Assembly: GCA_020846855.1 (NCBI GenBank) | Contig: JADLDD010000039.1 | Coordinates: 34,725 to 98,724 of the forward strand | Reading direction: 5' to 3' | Length of the DNA stretch: 64,000 nucleotides | Origin: Acidimicrobiia bacterium | GTDB lineage: Bacteria; Actinomycetota; Acidimicrobiia; IMCC26256; JADLDD01 | Shown: in pieces, positions 41,891-51,016 of the stretch | Layout: each line of letters begins with the position of its first letter | How positions within the stretch are numbered: position 1 is the stretch's first letter | The notes under the pieces: model-generated | The model's input: the letters and a program-made list of their open reading frames with translations, nothing else | Database searches by the model: none | What the model was told of the DNA's origin: nothing | Translations under genes and position numbers: made by a program

Positions 41891-43021
41891 ATGGCGTCCG
41901 AATCCGAGGTCCGCGCCGCGCTGCGCGGCGTGGAGGAGCCCCAGCTCGGGCGCTCGATCGTCGAGCTCGGGATGGTCAAGGGCGTCACCGTCCGCGACGG
42001 CCTCGCCCTCGTCGACCTCGCGCTTCCGCTCGACCACGACCGCAGCACCGCCGAGCTGCGCGAGCGGACCGAGGCCGCGGTCTCGGCGCTCGGCGGTGTC
42101 ACCGGGGTCGAGCTCACGACCCGACCCATGGACACCGACGAGGTGAAGGCCACGGCCTCGATCCTCAAGGGCGCCAAGCCGCTCATGGTCCTCGACGCGG
42201 CCGCGGCGGCGTCGGAGGCGCCCCGCCGCAACCCGTTCACCGACAACTGCACCCGGGTCCTGGCGGTGTCGTCGGGCAAGGGCGGCGTGGGCAAGTCGTC
42301 GGTCACGACCAACCTGTCCATCGCGCTGGCGCAGCTCGGCCACAAGGTCGCGGCCCTCGACGCCGACGTCTGGGGGTTCTCGATGCCCCGGATGCTCGGC
42401 ATCGAGGAGCCGCCGGGTCTCGTCGACGACGTGATCGTCCCGCCCGCCGCCCACGGGGTCCGCCTGATCTCGATGGGCTTCTTCGCCCGCGAGGACCAGG
42501 CGGTGGTGTGGCGCGGGCCGATGCTCCACAAGGCGCTCGAGCAGTTCCTCACCGACGTCTACTGGGGCGACCCCGACTTCCTCGTCGTCGACATGCCCCC
42601 GGGCACCGGCGACATCTCGCTGTCGATGGCGCAGTTCCTGCCCAAGGCCGAGACGATCATCGTGACCACTCCGCAGCCGGCGGCCCAGAAGGTGGCGCAG
42701 CGGGCCGCGGCCATGGCCCGCAAGGTGAACCTCAGCGTGATCGGCGTGGTCGAGAACATGAGCTGGTTCCGCGGCGACGACGGCAAGGCCTACGAGATCT
42801 TCGGGAGCGGCGGGGGCCGGGAGCTCGCCGACGGGCTGAAGGTGCCCCTTCTCGGCCAGGTGCCGCTGGTGGCGGAGCTGCGCGAGGGAGGCGACGTCGG
42901 GAACCCGATCGTCGTCGCCGACCCCGACGACGAGGCTTCGGTCGCCTTCCGCTCCATCGCCGAGCAGGTGGTGGCGCACGAGCCGACGGCCGTCCGCCGG
43001 CCCGAGCTCAAGGTGCGCTGA
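41891..43021 (+). CDS. mrp: Mrp/ApbC family P-loop ATPase
   Basis: 376-residue Fe-S carrier ATPase. The ATG 41891 is supported by GGGAG at 41881. N-terminal MIP18/DUF59 domain (VRAALRGVEEPQLGRSIVELGMV), then the ATPase with deviant Walker A SSGKGGVGKSSV, D-A-D-V-W-G-F-S-M-P, VVDMPPGTGDISLSM and VIGVVENMSWF. The C-x-x-C seen in many Mrp proteins is absent at that last position (E-N-M-S-W-F follows, no Cys pair), which is usual for some actinobacterial forms. Ends 14 bp inside the convergent MFS gene. Confidence 0.93.
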   Translation: MASESEVRAALRGVEEPQLGRSIVELGMVKGVTVRDGLALVDLALPLDHDRSTAELRERTEAAVSALGGVTGVELTTRPMDTDEVKATASILKGAKPLMVLDAAAAASEAPRRNPFTDNCTRVLAVSSGKGGVGKSSVTTNLSIALAQLGHKVAALDADVWGFSMPRMLGIEEPPGLVDDVIVPPAAHGVRLISMGFFAREDQAVVWRGPMLHKALEQFLTDVYWGDPDFLVVDMPPGTGDISLSMAQFLPKAETIIVTTPQPAAQKVAQRAAAMARKVNLSVIGVVENMSWFRGDDGKAYEIFGSGGGRELADGLKVPLLGQVPLVAELREGGDVGNPIVVADPDDEASVAFRSIAEQVVAHEPTAVRRPELKVR

Positions 43022-44540
43022 CGCCGGCGGCCGGGTCCGGCTCCTCCGTGGGGATCGGGGCTCCGTCCTCGCGCGCCTCCCGTCCCGCGCCGCGGTCCAC
43101 GACCAGCGCCACGTAGACCGTCACCACGGCGATGATCGCCGCGCTGATCGCCATCACCCAACCGAACCCGCGGACGAAGGCGTCCATGGCCATGGGCACG
43201 ATGCCCGGGTCGCCGAGCCCGAGCGCCGAGGCGAGGTTGTCGCCCGCGCCGCCCACCGCCGGTCCGGTGTAGGCGCCGCGGTAGCCGGCGGCGAGGACGC
43301 TGCCGAGGATCGCGACCCCGAACGCCCCGCCGACCTGGCGGGCGGTGTCGTTGATGGCCGACGCGATGCCCGAGCGCTCGGGCGGCAGACCGCCCATGAC
43401 CAGGTCGGTGACAGGGGTGGTGGCCATCCCCATCCCCGCGCCCTGGAAGGCGAAGACCGTCACCAGCAGGGCGAGGTCCCGGCCGGTGCCGAGCGTGGCC
43501 AGGGCCACGTATCCGGCGGCGGTGACCGTCAGCCCGGTCACGAGCACGTTGCGGTGCCCGAACCGCCTCACCAGTGCGGGGCTGGCCGGTGCCACCGCGC
43601 TCCACGCGATCGTGGTGGGGCCGAACAGCAGGCCGGTGACGATCGGCGACCGCCCCTGCACGAGCTGGAGGTACTGGGTCAGGGCGAAGCCGGACCCGAC
43701 CAGGGTGAGGAACACCGCCGTGATGACCCAGGTCGACATCGCGACCGGCGGGCGCCGCAGCACCCGGACGTCGAACATCGGCGCCTCGGACCGCAGCTCG
43801 ACCACCACGAACGCGACGAGCGCCGCCGCGCCCACCACCAGGCCGGCGACGATGCGCGGGTTGCGGATCCCGTACACGGGCCACTCGATGACGCCGTAGA
43901 GCAGCGCCGCCAGCCCGACGACGGCCAGGGCCGAACCGGCCGGGTCGAGCGGCGCGGCGGCCGGGTCGCGCGACTCCGGCAGCAGGGCGCGCCCCAGCAC
44001 CAGCGTGACGATCACGATCGGGATGTTGATGAGGAAGATCGACCCCCACCAGTAGTGCTCGAGGAGCCAGCCGGCGACGATCGGCCCCAGAAGGATCCCG
44101 ACCCCCGACACCCCCGACCACACACCGATGGCGAAGGCCCGCTCCCGGGGCGGGAAGACCTGGGCGAGGATCGAGAGGGTCCCGGGCATGACCATCGCCC
44201 CCCCGACGCCCATGACCACCCGGGAGGCCACGAGCTGACCCGGGCTGGCCGACACCACGGCCCCGACCGACCCGATCCCGAACACCACGAGTCCGGCCAG
44301 GAGCACGGCCCGCCGCCCGAAGCGGTCGCCGAGGTTCCCGGCCGGGAACAGCAGCGCGGCGTACACCAGGATGTAGGAGTCGACGGCCCACTGGAGCTCG
44401 CTGCTCGTGGCGTCGAGCTCGCGCACCAGCGCGGGCAGCGCCACGTTGAGCGCCGTCTCGTCGATGATGATGATCACCAGCGATAGGCACAGGACCCCGA
44501 GGATCCACCAACGCCGCGAGTAGTGGTGGTCCGGGGCCAA
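43008..44540 (-). CDS. MFS transporter, DHA2 (14-span) drug:H+ antiporter family
   Basis: 510-residue inner-membrane exporter. Starts TTG 44540. Motifs: DETALNVALPAL (motif D1), GNLGDRFGRRAVLLAG (motif A), ASRVVMGVGGAMVMPGTLSIL (motif B), GVWSGVSGVGILLGPIVAGWLLE (motif C). About 14 hydrophobic helices, consistent with the EmrB/QacA group. It exports toxic compounds or metabolites by proton exchange; substrate unknown. It overlaps the mrp 3' end by 14 bp. Confidence 0.92.
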   Translation of the reverse strand: MAPDHHYSRRWWILGVLCLSLVIIIIDETALNVALPALVRELDATSSELQWAVDSYILVYAALLFPAGNLGDRFGRRAVLLAGLVVFGIGSVGAVVSASPGQLVASRVVMGVGGAMVMPGTLSILAQVFPPRERAFAIGVWSGVSGVGILLGPIVAGWLLEHYWWGSIFLINIPIVIVTLVLGRALLPESRDPAAAPLDPAGSALAVVGLAALLYGVIEWPVYGIRNPRIVAGLVVGAAALVAFVVVELRSEAPMFDVRVLRRPPVAMSTWVITAVFLTLVGSGFALTQYLQLVQGRSPIVTGLLFGPTTIAWSAVAPASPALVRRFGHRNVLVTGLTVTAAGYVALATLGTGRDLALLVTVFAFQGAGMGMATTPVTDLVMGGLPPERSGIASAINDTARQVGGAFGVAILGSVLAAGYRGAYTGPAVGGAGDNLASALGLGDPGIVPMAMDAFVRGFGWVMAISAAIIAVVTVYVALVVDRGAGREAREDGAPIPTEEPDPAAGVSAP

Positions 44541-44624
44541 GGGCGCCGACCCTAGCCCCGGCCCTCCGGGGCCCCGGGCTACGATTCGGCGGTCCGCGCA
44601 TCGCCTCTCGGAGGGCCGCCTCGC

Positions 44625-44858
44625 ATGGAAGTCAGGATCGGCGTGACCTACAGCGCCAAGGAGCTGACCGTCGAGGTCGACGAGGGGGCCGACGAGATCG
44701 TCGCGGCCGTCGACGCCGCCCTGAACGACGACTCGAAGCCGGTGATGTGGCTCACCGACACCAAGGGCCGCCGGGTGGGCATCCCCACCGACAAGCTCGC
44801 CTACGTCGAGGTCGCCGACGAGGACGGCTCGGCCCGCATGGGCTTCGGCCGCCGCTGA
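44625..44858 (+). CDS. DUF3107 family protein
   Basis: 77-residue small protein, ATG start with a GGAGGG ribosome site about 10 bases upstream. Matches the actinobacteria-specific DUF3107 family: MEVRIGVTYSAKELTVEVD, an acidic middle, LTDTKGRRVGIPTDKLAYVEV and the basic end M-G-F-G-R-R. Function is not known to me. It stands alone between two divergently read regions and is a useful taxonomic marker. Confidence 0.92.
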   Translation: MEVRIGVTYSAKELTVEVDEGADEIVAAVDAALNDDSKPVMWLTDTKGRRVGIPTDKLAYVEVADEDGSARMGFGRR

Positions 44859-44986
44859 CGAGCATCTCGCCGCGTCGCCGCGCCGTCACCGTGCGGTGCC
44901 GCCGGTACCCGGTTCCGCCCACGGCACCGTTGTCGCGGGGGCGTCTGAACGCGTAGCGTGGTCGCCGCACCGGACGGGGGAGGCTG

Positions 44987-47900
44987 ATGGTGGCGACGAG
45001 CAGCAAGACGACGGGCGGGACCGCGCGCCTGGTCCGAGGGCGGAGGACCGTGGCCCTGGCGGCCCTGGCCGTGCTGGTCGCGGCGCTTCCCGCGTGTGCG
45101 ATGCCGGGCGGTCCGGGGGGTTCGAACCCGCGTGTGCCGCGGGTGGAGCCGGCCCCGCCCGCCACGCCGCTCGACTGCACCGACTGGCGCTACGGCCCCG
45201 CCGACCAGCCCGCGCCCGGGGTGATCCCGGCTGAGCAGGACCTCGACGACTACAAGCGCACCTCCCGGCGGGACACCCGTCCCGAGCTGTTCAACTCGCC
45301 GCAGAACCTCTGCGGCCAGAAGGGCTCGGCCGTCGACCTGGCGTGGGGGGTGACGAAGGGCCGCGACGACGTGCTGATCGCGGTGCTCGACTCGGGCATC
45401 CGCTGGCGCCGGCCCGACGCCATCGACGACCTCGCCACCAAGGCGTTCGTCAACATCGGTGAGGCCCACCCACCGTGCGCGGCGCCCACCGGCGACTGCA
45501 ACGGCGACGGCGTGTTCGACATCGGCGACTTCGGCCCGATCGCCGACCGCAACGGCAACGGCCTGGCCGATCCTGAGGACCTGATCCTCGATCCGGCGTT
45601 CAGTGACGGCCGCGACGACGATCGCAACGGCTACGTCGACGACATCTCGGGTTGGGACTTCGTCTACGGCGACAACAACCCGCTCGACACGCCCGACTAC
45701 GGCCACGGCACCGGTGAGGCGGAGGACTCGAGCGCGGCGGAGAACGGTTCCGGCGAGGTGGGTACTTGCCCGAAGTGCCGCTTCCTGCCGGTGCGGGTGG
45801 GCACCAGCTTCATCGCCGACGGTGGCCGCTTCGCCGCCGGGCTGATCTTCGGTCTCGACTCCGGCGCGGACGTGATCCAGGAGGCGCTCGGCGCGGTCAC
45901 CAACCCCCGGCAGGCCCAGCAGGCGATCGACGCCGCCTACCGGCGGGGTGTGGTGGTGGTGGCGTCGATGGCCGACGAGGCCTCGAAGCACCCGAACCTG
46001 TCGTCGTCGCTGGAGCACACGATGACCGTCAACTCGATCACCACGCGGCGTCCGCTCCTCGGCGGCGACGTCGAGGGCTACCTGGCCCTGAACGGCTGCA
46101 CGAACTACGGCGGCCGCACCTTCGTGTCGGTGGAGTCGGGTTCGTGCTCCTCGGAGGCGACGGGCATGTCGTCGGGGATGGTCGGGCTGCTCGAGTCCGA
46201 GGCGCGCGACGCCGGCCTGGCCCGCCATCCGGGCCTGGCCCGCTACCGCCACGAGGGCGTGCAGAACGTGCTGTCGGCGAACGAGGCGATGCAGGTGGTG
46301 CGCACCACCGCAGACGACATCGACTTCTCGACCCCCAACGCCGTGGACCCGGCCAACAACTTCGGCACCCCCACGGGCGGTCTCATCGACACGGTCCGCT
46401 ACCCGACCACCCCGCACTGGGACGCCACCTTCGGCTACGGCCGGGTCAACACCTACGAGATGGTCAAGGCCGTGCGCGACGGGCGCATCCCGCCCGAGGC
46501 CGACCTGACCGGCCCACTCTGGTTCGACGTGCTGCCCGCCCGCGGCGTGGTCGACGTGACCGGCCGGGTCGCGGCGGTGCGGGCCCGTTCCTACGACTAC
46601 CGCGTCGAGTGGGCGGCCGGCCTCCAGCCGCCGCTCCACCCCGACGTCGACCAGTGGCACGTGGTCGCCGAGCGCCGCGGCCTGCGCCACCCGGTGGAGG
46701 GTCAGTTGGGGCGCATCGACCTGGCGTCGGTCGCGGCGGCGTTGCCCGACCACGCGACCGGAACCCCGTCCGACCCGGCGACGGGCCGCCCCGACGAGGA
46801 GCGCTTCAGCGCCCGGTTCCGCATCGTCGTCACCGCCCACGGCGGTCCCGGCGACGGGCTGACCGGCATCTCACAGAAGCAGGTCTTCGTCCACGACGAC
46901 CCGCAGCTCGCCCGCGGCTACCCGGCCCGGGTCGAGGGCGTCGGCACCTCGAGCCCGGCGTTCGCGGATCTCGACGGCCGTCCCGGCGACGAGCTGATCG
47001 TGGCCACCGACGACGGCCTGGTCCACGCCTTCGACCGCCGGGGCCGCGACATCCGCGGCTGGCCCGCCCGCCTGGCGCCGATGCCGACCTGGCCGGCTGA
47101 TTCGCCTACCGCGCGCCGCGACCACATCGCGGCCCCGGGCGGTCAGGTCGGGGTCGGGGCGCCGGTGGTGGCCGACCTCGACGCCGACGGCCGCCTCGAC
47201 GTGGTCGTCACCGACTTCGAGGGCAACGTGTGGGCCTTCGCCTCGAACGGACGCCCCAAGCCCGGCTTCGGCGCGGTCCGCGTTGACGGCCGGTTGCGCT
47301 CCCCGGTGCGGGTCGATCCGCGCTTCTCGGCCGACGACCCGGCGGTGCAGAACCCCGAGAACCGGCTCCAGCCCGCGTTCCTGTCCCAGGCCGCGGCCGC
47401 CGACCTCGACGGCGACGGCCGGCTCGAGATCGTCGCCACCTCCCTCGACCGCCACGTGTACGCGTGGCACGCCGATGGAACTCCCGTCGATGGGTTCCCG
47501 GTCCTCGTCGTCGACCCGGCGACGGTGGAATCGGTCGATCCCGTGTCGCACTCGGTCACCTTCAAGGCCGGAGCCAACGCCAAGGAGGGCGGCGGGATGG
47601 TCGCGCCGCCGAGCGTCGCCGACCTCGACGGCGACGGCCGGCCCGAGATCGTGGTCGGCGCGCAGGAGGAGTACGAGGAGCCGATCAACGTCGGCGACGG
47701 CGCCTCGACCCTCGCCCTGATGGGCGCCGCCGGCTCCGAGATGGGCAACACCCGGGCCTACGCCATCTCTCCCGACGGCGCGGCGACGGTCCGACCCGAC
47801 CCGTACCCGGCCTCCGCCAACCCCCACGCCGTCGCGTACCTCCCGGGCTGGCCGGCCCGGATCGGCATGCTGTCGCTCGAGGTCCTACCCACCCTCGGAG

Positions 47901-48658
47901 CGGGGGTGGCGGTGCGACCGGCGATCGGCGACGTGAACGCCGCCCACCCCGGACCCGAGGTCGTGGTCGCGGGCGCGGTGGGGCCGGTATACGTCCTGGG
48001 CTCCGACGGTCGCAGCGTCTTCGGTCAGGTCGGCGGTCGCGACCTTCCTCTGACGTGGTCCGGGGGGCTCGGAGGCGAGGGCAACGCCCGCTTCGGTCCG
48101 CAGCGGAGCTCGAACGACATCGTGGCGGCGATCGCCAACTTCGCCGGTCCGTCGATCGGCCGTCTCGACGCCGACGACCGTCCCGACGTCACCTCGCCCA
48201 CCTCGGGTCTGACCCGGCTCCTCGACGTCGAGGGCGACGACCACCAGCTCCCGGCCGACGACCAGCTCGGCGCGTGGAGCGGCCTCACCGGTGACGCCCT
48301 CGCGGGCTTCCCGCAGAAGGTCTCCGACATGGCGTTCTTCGTCAGCCCGGTGGTCGCCGACCTCGACGGCGACGGCCGCAACGAGACGATCGCCGGGAAC
48401 GGCGTCTACATGCTCGAGGCGCGCCACGCCGACGGCACGGCCCCGGCCGGCTGGCCCAAGCTGACCGGCGGATGGTTGGTCGGGTCGCCCGCGCTGGGCG
48501 ACCTCGACGCCGATGGCCGGGCCGAGCTGGCCGTGGTGCGCCGCGACGGCGTGCTGATCGTCTGGCACACCGCCCAGCCGGCTGCTCCCGGGCAGCCGGC
48601 CGGCGACTGGCCCCGCTCCGGCGGCAACGGCGCCAACACCGGCTCCTACGAAGGCTGA
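44987..48658 (+). CDS. Lipoprotein subtilisin-like protease with FG-GAP repeats
   Basis: 1223 residues, exported lipoprotein: basic N-terminus, ALAALAVLVAALPAC lipobox. A peptidase S8 domain at about 100-500 has candidate catalytic Asp135 (AVLDSG), His240 (YGHGTG) and Ser389. The Ser context is C-S-S-E-A rather than G-T-S-M-A, so activity needs checking. Calcium-type D-x-N-x-D-G loops sit between Asp and His (DCNGDG, DRNGNG, DDDRNG). The C-terminal about 650 residues hold at least six FG-GAP/VCBS units (VADLDADGRLDVVVTD, AADLDGDGRLEIVATS, VADLDGDGRPEIVVGA), probably a beta-propeller. SD GGGGGAGG fixes ATG 44987. Substrate unknown. Confidence 0.88.
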   Translation: MVATSSKTTGGTARLVRGRRTVALAALAVLVAALPACAMPGGPGGSNPRVPRVEPAPPATPLDCTDWRYGPADQPAPGVIPAEQDLDDYKRTSRRDTRPELFNSPQNLCGQKGSAVDLAWGVTKGRDDVLIAVLDSGIRWRRPDAIDDLATKAFVNIGEAHPPCAAPTGDCNGDGVFDIGDFGPIADRNGNGLADPEDLILDPAFSDGRDDDRNGYVDDISGWDFVYGDNNPLDTPDYGHGTGEAEDSSAAENGSGEVGTCPKCRFLPVRVGTSFIADGGRFAAGLIFGLDSGADVIQEALGAVTNPRQAQQAIDAAYRRGVVVVASMADEASKHPNLSSSLEHTMTVNSITTRRPLLGGDVEGYLALNGCTNYGGRTFVSVESGSCSSEATGMSSGMVGLLESEARDAGLARHPGLARYRHEGVQNVLSANEAMQVVRTTADDIDFSTPNAVDPANNFGTPTGGLIDTVRYPTTPHWDATFGYGRVNTYEMVKAVRDGRIPPEADLTGPLWFDVLPARGVVDVTGRVAAVRARSYDYRVEWAAGLQPPLHPDVDQWHVVAERRGLRHPVEGQLGRIDLASVAAALPDHATGTPSDPATGRPDEERFSARFRIVVTAHGGPGDGLTGISQKQVFVHDDPQLARGYPARVEGVGTSSPAFADLDGRPGDELIVATDDGLVHAFDRRGRDIRGWPARLAPMPTWPADSPTARRDHIAAPGGQVGVGAPVVADLDADGRLDVVVTDFEGNVWAFASNGRPKPGFGAVRVDGRLRSPVRVDPRFSADDPAVQNPENRLQPAFLSQAAAADLDGDGRLEIVATSLDRHVYAWHADGTPVDGFPVLVVDPATVESVDPVSHSVTFKAGANAKEGGGMVAPPSVADLDGDGRPEIVVGAQEEYEEPINVGDGASTLALMGAAGSEMGNTRAYAISPDGAATVRPDPYPASANPHAVAYLPGWPARIGMLSLEVLPTLGAGVAVRPAIGDVNAAHPGPEVVVAGAVGPVYVLGSDGRSVFGQVGGRDLPLTWSGGLGGEGNARFGPQRSSNDIVAAIANFAGPSIGRLDADDRPDVTSPTSGLTRLLDVEGDDHQLPADDQLGAWSGLTGDALAGFPQKVSDMAFFVSPVVADLDGDGRNETIAGNGVYMLEARHADGTAPAGWPKLTGGWLVGSPALGDLDADGRAELAVVRRDGVLIVWHTAQPAAPGQPAGDWPRSGGNGANTGSYEG

Positions 48659-48671
48659 CCGCCACCGGCTC

Positions 48672-48707
48672 GGCAACGGCGCCGCGACGGGTTCCTACGG
48701 AGCCTGA
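48672..48707 (+). pseudogene. Remnant copy of the protease gene's 3' end
   Basis: The 36 bp just after the protease stop encode G-N-G-A-A-T-G-S-Y-G-A-stop, nearly repeating the true protein end G-N-G-A-N-T-G-S-Y-E-G-stop (48626-48658). This is an imperfect direct repeat about 49 bp apart and looks like the last bases of a lost tandem paralogue. Confidence 0.6.
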
Positions 48708-48730
48708 ACCCCGCCGGTAACGTCGGGCCC

Positions 48731-49672
48731 GTGGCCGCCACCCCGGATCTCCTCGCGCGGCGCCTCGTCTTCGTCACCGGCAAGGGCGGAGTGGGCAAGA
48801 GCACCGTCGCCGCCGCGCTCGGCCTGCTCGCGGCCGAGCACGGCAAGCGGGTCCTGCTGGTCGAGGCCGACTCCAAGGGCAACCTCACCGACTTCTTCGA
48901 GCACGGCCGGGTCGGGTTCAAACCGGTCGAGGTGAGCCCGTCGGTGTTCGTCCTGACGATGGACACCGAGGCCAGCCTGCGCGAGTACCTCAAGCTGCAC
49001 GTCAAGGTCCCGGTGATCGGCCGGCTCGGCCCGCTGGCCCGCGTGTTCGACTTCGTGGCCACCGCCGCGCCGGGCGTGAAGGAGATCCTGACCATCGGCA
49101 AGGTGGCGTGGGAGGTGCGCGAGTCGATCGAGGGCCGCGCCGGCTGGGACGTGGTGATCGTCGACGCCGCCGCCACCGGCCACGTGGTCGCCCAGCTCGG
49201 CGCGGCCGACTCCATCGGCGAGCTGGTGTCGATGGGTCCGGTGCAGTCGCAGACGGCCTGGATGAGCGAGCTGCTCGCCGATCCGGGGATCACGTCGCTG
49301 AACATCGTGGCCACGCCGGAGGAGATGCCCGTCAACGAGACGATCGAGCTCGTGGAGCGGGCCCGCCGGGAGCTGAAGGTCCCGTTGGGGTCGATCATCG
49401 TGAACCGGGTGCTGCCCGAGCTGTTCACCCGCGCCGACGAGGAGGCGTTCGATGCCCTGCCGCCCGACCTCGCCGGCGACGGCACCACCGCGGTGCTCGA
49501 CGCCGCGCGCCTGGCGGTGTCGCTGAGGCGGGCCCGGGCCGGGCACCTGTCGCGCCTGCGGGCCGAGACCGACCTGCCGCTGCTGTACCTGCCCTACCTC
49601 TTCGTGCGCAGCCACGGGCTGCGGGTGACCCGGATCATGGCCGAGCGCCTGGGCGAGGAGCTGGGCCTGTGA
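48731..49672 (+). CDS. ArsA/GET3-like ATPase, BagA-type
   Basis: 313-residue P-loop ATPase, GTG start. Deviant Walker A FVTGKGGVGKSTVAAAL, switch I-like D-S-K-G-N-L-T-D-F-F, then VVIVDAAATGHVV and VPLGSIIVNRVLP. Forms a coupled pair with the next gene (GTGA overlap). In mycobacteria the equivalent pair (Rv3679/Rv3680, described as BagAB) is a heterodimer resembling bacterial GET3 and lies near a WhiB gene. By analogy cytoplasmic; true client unknown; arsenite transport should not be inferred. Confidence 0.85.
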   Translation: MAATPDLLARRLVFVTGKGGVGKSTVAAALGLLAAEHGKRVLLVEADSKGNLTDFFEHGRVGFKPVEVSPSVFVLTMDTEASLREYLKLHVKVPVIGRLGPLARVFDFVATAAPGVKEILTIGKVAWEVRESIEGRAGWDVVIVDAAATGHVVAQLGAADSIGELVSMGPVQSQTAWMSELLADPGITSLNIVATPEEMPVNETIELVERARRELKVPLGSIIVNRVLPELFTRADEEAFDALPPDLAGDGTTAVLDAARLAVSLRRARAGHLSRLRAETDLPLLYLPYLFVRSHGLRVTRIMAERLGEELGL

Positions 49673-50880
49673 GCCGGCGCTCCCGGCGCGGACCGGTGCA
49701 GGGGCTCGAGCCGCTCCTCGCCGCCAAGGAGATCGTGATCTTCTGCGGCTCGGGAGGTGTCGGCAAGACCACCATGGCCGCCGCCGCGGGGTTGGGCGCC
49801 GTGAGCCGGCTGGGCGGCAAGGTGCTGGTGCTGACCATCGATCCCGCCCGCCGCCTGGCCAGCGCGCTCGGCCTGGAGGGCTTCGGCAACGTGGAGAAGC
49901 GGGTCCCGGCCGAGGCCCTCGCCGCCGCGGGCATCGAGACCCAGGGCGAGATGTGGGCCGCGATGCTCGACACCAAGCAGTCGTGGGACGAGCTGGTCAT
50001 GCGCCACGCCCCCGACGAGGAGACGGCCTACCGCATCCTCGAGAACCGGCTGTACCACAACCTCACGGCCCGCTTCGTGCAGAGCCACGACTACATAGCC
50101 ATGGAACGGCTCTACGAGATCCACGCCAGCGGCCGCTACGACCTGATCGTCATCGACACACCGCCTACCCGCAACGCCCTCGACTTCCTGGAGGCGCCGG
50201 CCCGCATGGCCGACTTCTTCGGCGGGCGGCTGCTGCGGTGGCTCACCATGCCGTACCGGGTGGGGGGCAAGCGCGGCGCGCGGGTCATCAACGTGGCCAG
50301 CAAGCCCTTCTACCAGCTCGCCGACCGGGCCCTCGGCAGCCAGTTCCTCCAGGACATCGCCGAGTTCTTCCTCAACTTCCAGTCGATGTACGACGGCTTC
50401 GTGGAGCGGGCCAACGCGGTTGAGGCGCTGCTCCGCGACAAGCGCACCACCTTCGCGGTGGTCACCACGCTCGAGTCGGCGCCGCTGCACGAGGCCGAGT
50501 TCTTCTGCGAGGCGCTGGCCGAGCGGAAGCTCCACCTCGGCGCACTGGTGCTCAACAAGACCTTGCCGCCCTACCTGCTCTCCCCGGCCGGGGCGCGGGC
50601 CGCCCGACGCATGGTGGCCGAGGCCGACGACCTCGGTCGGAGCCTCGCGGCGGGTGGGGGCGAGCCGGCCCTGGCGGACGCGGACCGCAACGCCCGCGTC
50701 CTGCGCACGATCGGCGAGTCGTTCGCCGACTTCGCGGTGGTGGCCAAGCGCGAGCAGGAGCTGCGGGCCGAGCTGAGCGAGGCGCCCGACGTCGTCGCCG
50801 ACGTCCCCAACCTCGACGCCGACGTCGCCGACGTCGCCGGCCTCGACCGGATCGCCGAGCACCTCTTCACCCCCCGCTGA
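49669..50880 (+). CDS. ArsA/GET3-like ATPase, BagB-type
   Basis: 403 residues, GTG 49669 overlapping the previous stop. P-loop FCGSGGVGKTTMAAAAG, then LTIDPARRLASALG (the switch region typical for BagB/ArsA-like), VIDTPPTRNALDFLEAPARM and a helical C-terminal domain (LQDIAEFFLNFQSMYDGFVERANAVEALL) followed by VVTTLESAPLHEAEFF. A tail of about 40 residues carries repeated D-V-A-D-V. It pairs with the upstream ATPase; see that entry for the mycobacterial comparison. Confidence 0.87.
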   Translation: MSRRSRRGPVQGLEPLLAAKEIVIFCGSGGVGKTTMAAAAGLGAVSRLGGKVLVLTIDPARRLASALGLEGFGNVEKRVPAEALAAAGIETQGEMWAAMLDTKQSWDELVMRHAPDEETAYRILENRLYHNLTARFVQSHDYIAMERLYEIHASGRYDLIVIDTPPTRNALDFLEAPARMADFFGGRLLRWLTMPYRVGGKRGARVINVASKPFYQLADRALGSQFLQDIAEFFLNFQSMYDGFVERANAVEALLRDKRTTFAVVTTLESAPLHEAEFFCEALAERKLHLGALVLNKTLPPYLLSPAGARAARRMVAEADDLGRSLAAGGGEPALADADRNARVLRTIGESFADFAVVAKREQELRAELSEAPDVVADVPNLDADVADVAGLDRIAEHLFTPR

Positions 50881-51016
50881 ACCTCCGCCGGCACCGGGAG
50901 GATGCCGGTACCGCCGTCCCGGAGCGGCCGGGAGGTGCGGCGCCGGCACCACCGACCTCCGCGCGGGCGGCCGCCCGTGACCGCCGGGCGGGGCGGCGGC
51001 CGGTACGATCGCCGCC

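Noticed and set aside
48731-50880. Arsenite-transport ATPase annotation
   Set aside because: No ArsB, ArsR or ArsC neighbours and no arsenite-binding Cys cluster; the pair matches the GET3/BagAB-like arrangement instead.
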